Source of the DNA: Candidatus Gastranaerophilales bacterium
GTDB lineage: Bacteria; Cyanobacteriota; Vampirovibrionia; Gastranaerophilales; Gastranaerophilaceae
Reading direction: 5' to 3'
DNA: 64,000 nucleotides
Assembly: GCA_944323475.1 (NCBI GenBank)
Contig: CALUSQ010000008.1
Coordinates: 1-64,000, forward strand
This document shows, in pieces, positions 63,259-64,000 of this stretch (the stretch's first letter is position 1; each line of letters opens with the position of its first letter). The translations under genes and the position numbers were made by a program. The notes beneath the pieces were generated by a model, which saw nothing but the letters and a program-made list of their open reading frames with translations, was not told where the DNA came from and ran no database searches.

Positions 63259-64000
63259 TTAAAATGCAGTTTGCATAGCATTTGGCAAAGGAATATTATA
63301 TTTTGATTCCATTAACATAAATGGAGAATAATATGTGCAATGATCATTGTCTACAGATATTAATTCTCTATCCAGTTTGCCATAACTATACATTCCGTTA
63401 TTATGATCACATTCTGTGTCTGACAAAAAGTAATTGTCTGAACCTACAGTATCGTTGTAACACATACCAAGTGCTTGAAAATCAGGCATGTAATAATTTA
63501 CTTCATTTGTGCTTGAGAGATGTTGTGTAACTTGGTTGTGATTTTGGTATTTGTATATACAGGTGTTTCTGTCGTGATCATAATAATACAATGGTGCAAT
63601 ATTTCGACAATTGTTTAGTGTCAAATATCCGTCAATTAATGCTAAGGTACCTAACGCAAATGGCTCATTGAGATTTCTTCTTTCAGGAGGTGCCATTTTA
63701 AAAACATATTTTTTGTCAGGTGTATAAACGCCAAATACGTTCTTATCTGTTTTACCTTCTGTAAAATATTCAAAATTATATGTTCTATTGCCTATAGTAA
63801 GTGGAGGAATATTTGTTCTCATTTTAAAACCGGATTGTTGGAATTGTTTAAGGTAGTCGTATATTATTTCAAATCTACCTTCTTTAAACTCATCAGGTAT
63901 ATTACCGAATTTTAGGCTTCTTGAACCGGTTAGTTGTTCATATTTGTTTAAAAGAGCGTCTTCTCTCCAGTCAGGACGAAACTTCAGCAAGTATTCTATA
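63259..64000 (-). CDS. Unknown protein, kinase-like fold possible (5' end cut)
   Basis: At least 243 residues. The frame is open to the window edge, so the true start lies outside. VFGVYTPDKKYVFKMAPPER resembles a nucleotide-binding lysine strand, NIAPLYYYDHDRNTCIYKYQ a hinge, and GMCYNDTVGSDNYFLSDTE a loop like the metal site of protein kinases. This hints at a kinase-like effector fold, but key residues cannot be placed. It is not in an obvious operon with acsD. Confidence 0.4.
   Translation of the reverse strand, partial: IEYLLKFRPDWREDALLNKYEQLTGSRSLKFGNIPDEFKEGRFEIIYDYLKQFQQSGFKMRTNIPPLTIGNRTYNFEYFTEGKTDKNVFGVYTPDKKYVFKMAPPERRNLNEPFALGTLALIDGYLTLNNCRNIAPLYYYDHDRNTCIYKYQNHNQVTQHLSSTNEVNYYMPDFQALGMCYNDTVGSDNYFLSDTECDHNNGMYSYGKLDRELISVDNDHCTYYSPFMLMESKYNIPLPNAMQTAF

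Overview
The window is AT-rich bacterial DNA using the standard code. Housekeeping genes on the right (ftsH, miaB, dapA, mazG, hisG, a DAHP synthase, both corrinoid iron-sulfur protein subunits), a type IV pilus set (pilC, pilB, pilQ and a PilP/GspC-like gene), and several small proteins I could not match to any family suggest an anaerobic, probably gut-associated bacterium. My best guess is Gastranaerophilales (Vampirovibrionia, the non-photosynthetic sister group of Cyanobacteria); this is an inference from gene content, not a sequence match.

Region 1 (about 375-16347) is an integrated accessory element of about 16 kb next to a tRNA-Ile(GAT) gene. A 12-bp direct repeat made of the tRNA CCA end plus flank bounds it, and the probable original tRNA terminator lies just outside the left repeat. 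It carries a large serine recombinase whose reading frame runs into the tRNA, a small serine resolvase, a ParB-like and possible Rep gene set, an unknown three-gene operon ending next to it, DUF3644, zinc-ribbon/superinfection-immunity and WG-repeat proteins, a degenerate methylase-like protein, and an 820-residue protein joining nucleoside-deoxyribosyltransferase/TIR-like domains to an Sll1717-type P-loop ATPase, a likely anti-phage effector.

Region 2 (16.5-26.9 kb) is chromosomal: DUF3137, the pilus operon on the minus strand, a U32 peptidase-like gene and an HdeD-like membrane protein.

Region 3 (27.05-46.15 kb) is a compact siphophage-type particle cluster: tail chaperones with a predicted -1 frameshift, a short tape measure, a double-Dit/hub fusion, portal, scaffold, HK97-type capsid, connectors, tail tube, both terminase subunits, NlpC/P60, tail tip protein, fibre, small membrane proteins and a GH108 lysozyme. 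I find no integrase, repressor, replication gene or attachment repeats, and the flanks are ordinary chromosomal genes. The tail genes match the gene order of the RcGTA gene transfer agent (gp10, gp10.1, gp11, gp12/13, gp14, gp15), but the module order is shuffled and chromosomal-type secreted genes sit at the module joints. Internal terminators precede most modules. A gene transfer agent-like or domesticated-phage system is my main hypothesis.

Region 4 (46.15-64 kb) is chromosomal: YjbQ, a serpin-like secreted protein, aromatic amino acid and sugar-nucleotide genes, a YhaM-like HD protein, FtsH, MiaB, DapA, MazG, HisG and the AcsC/AcsD pair, mixed with small unknown proteins, including a 20-residue amphipathic peptide.
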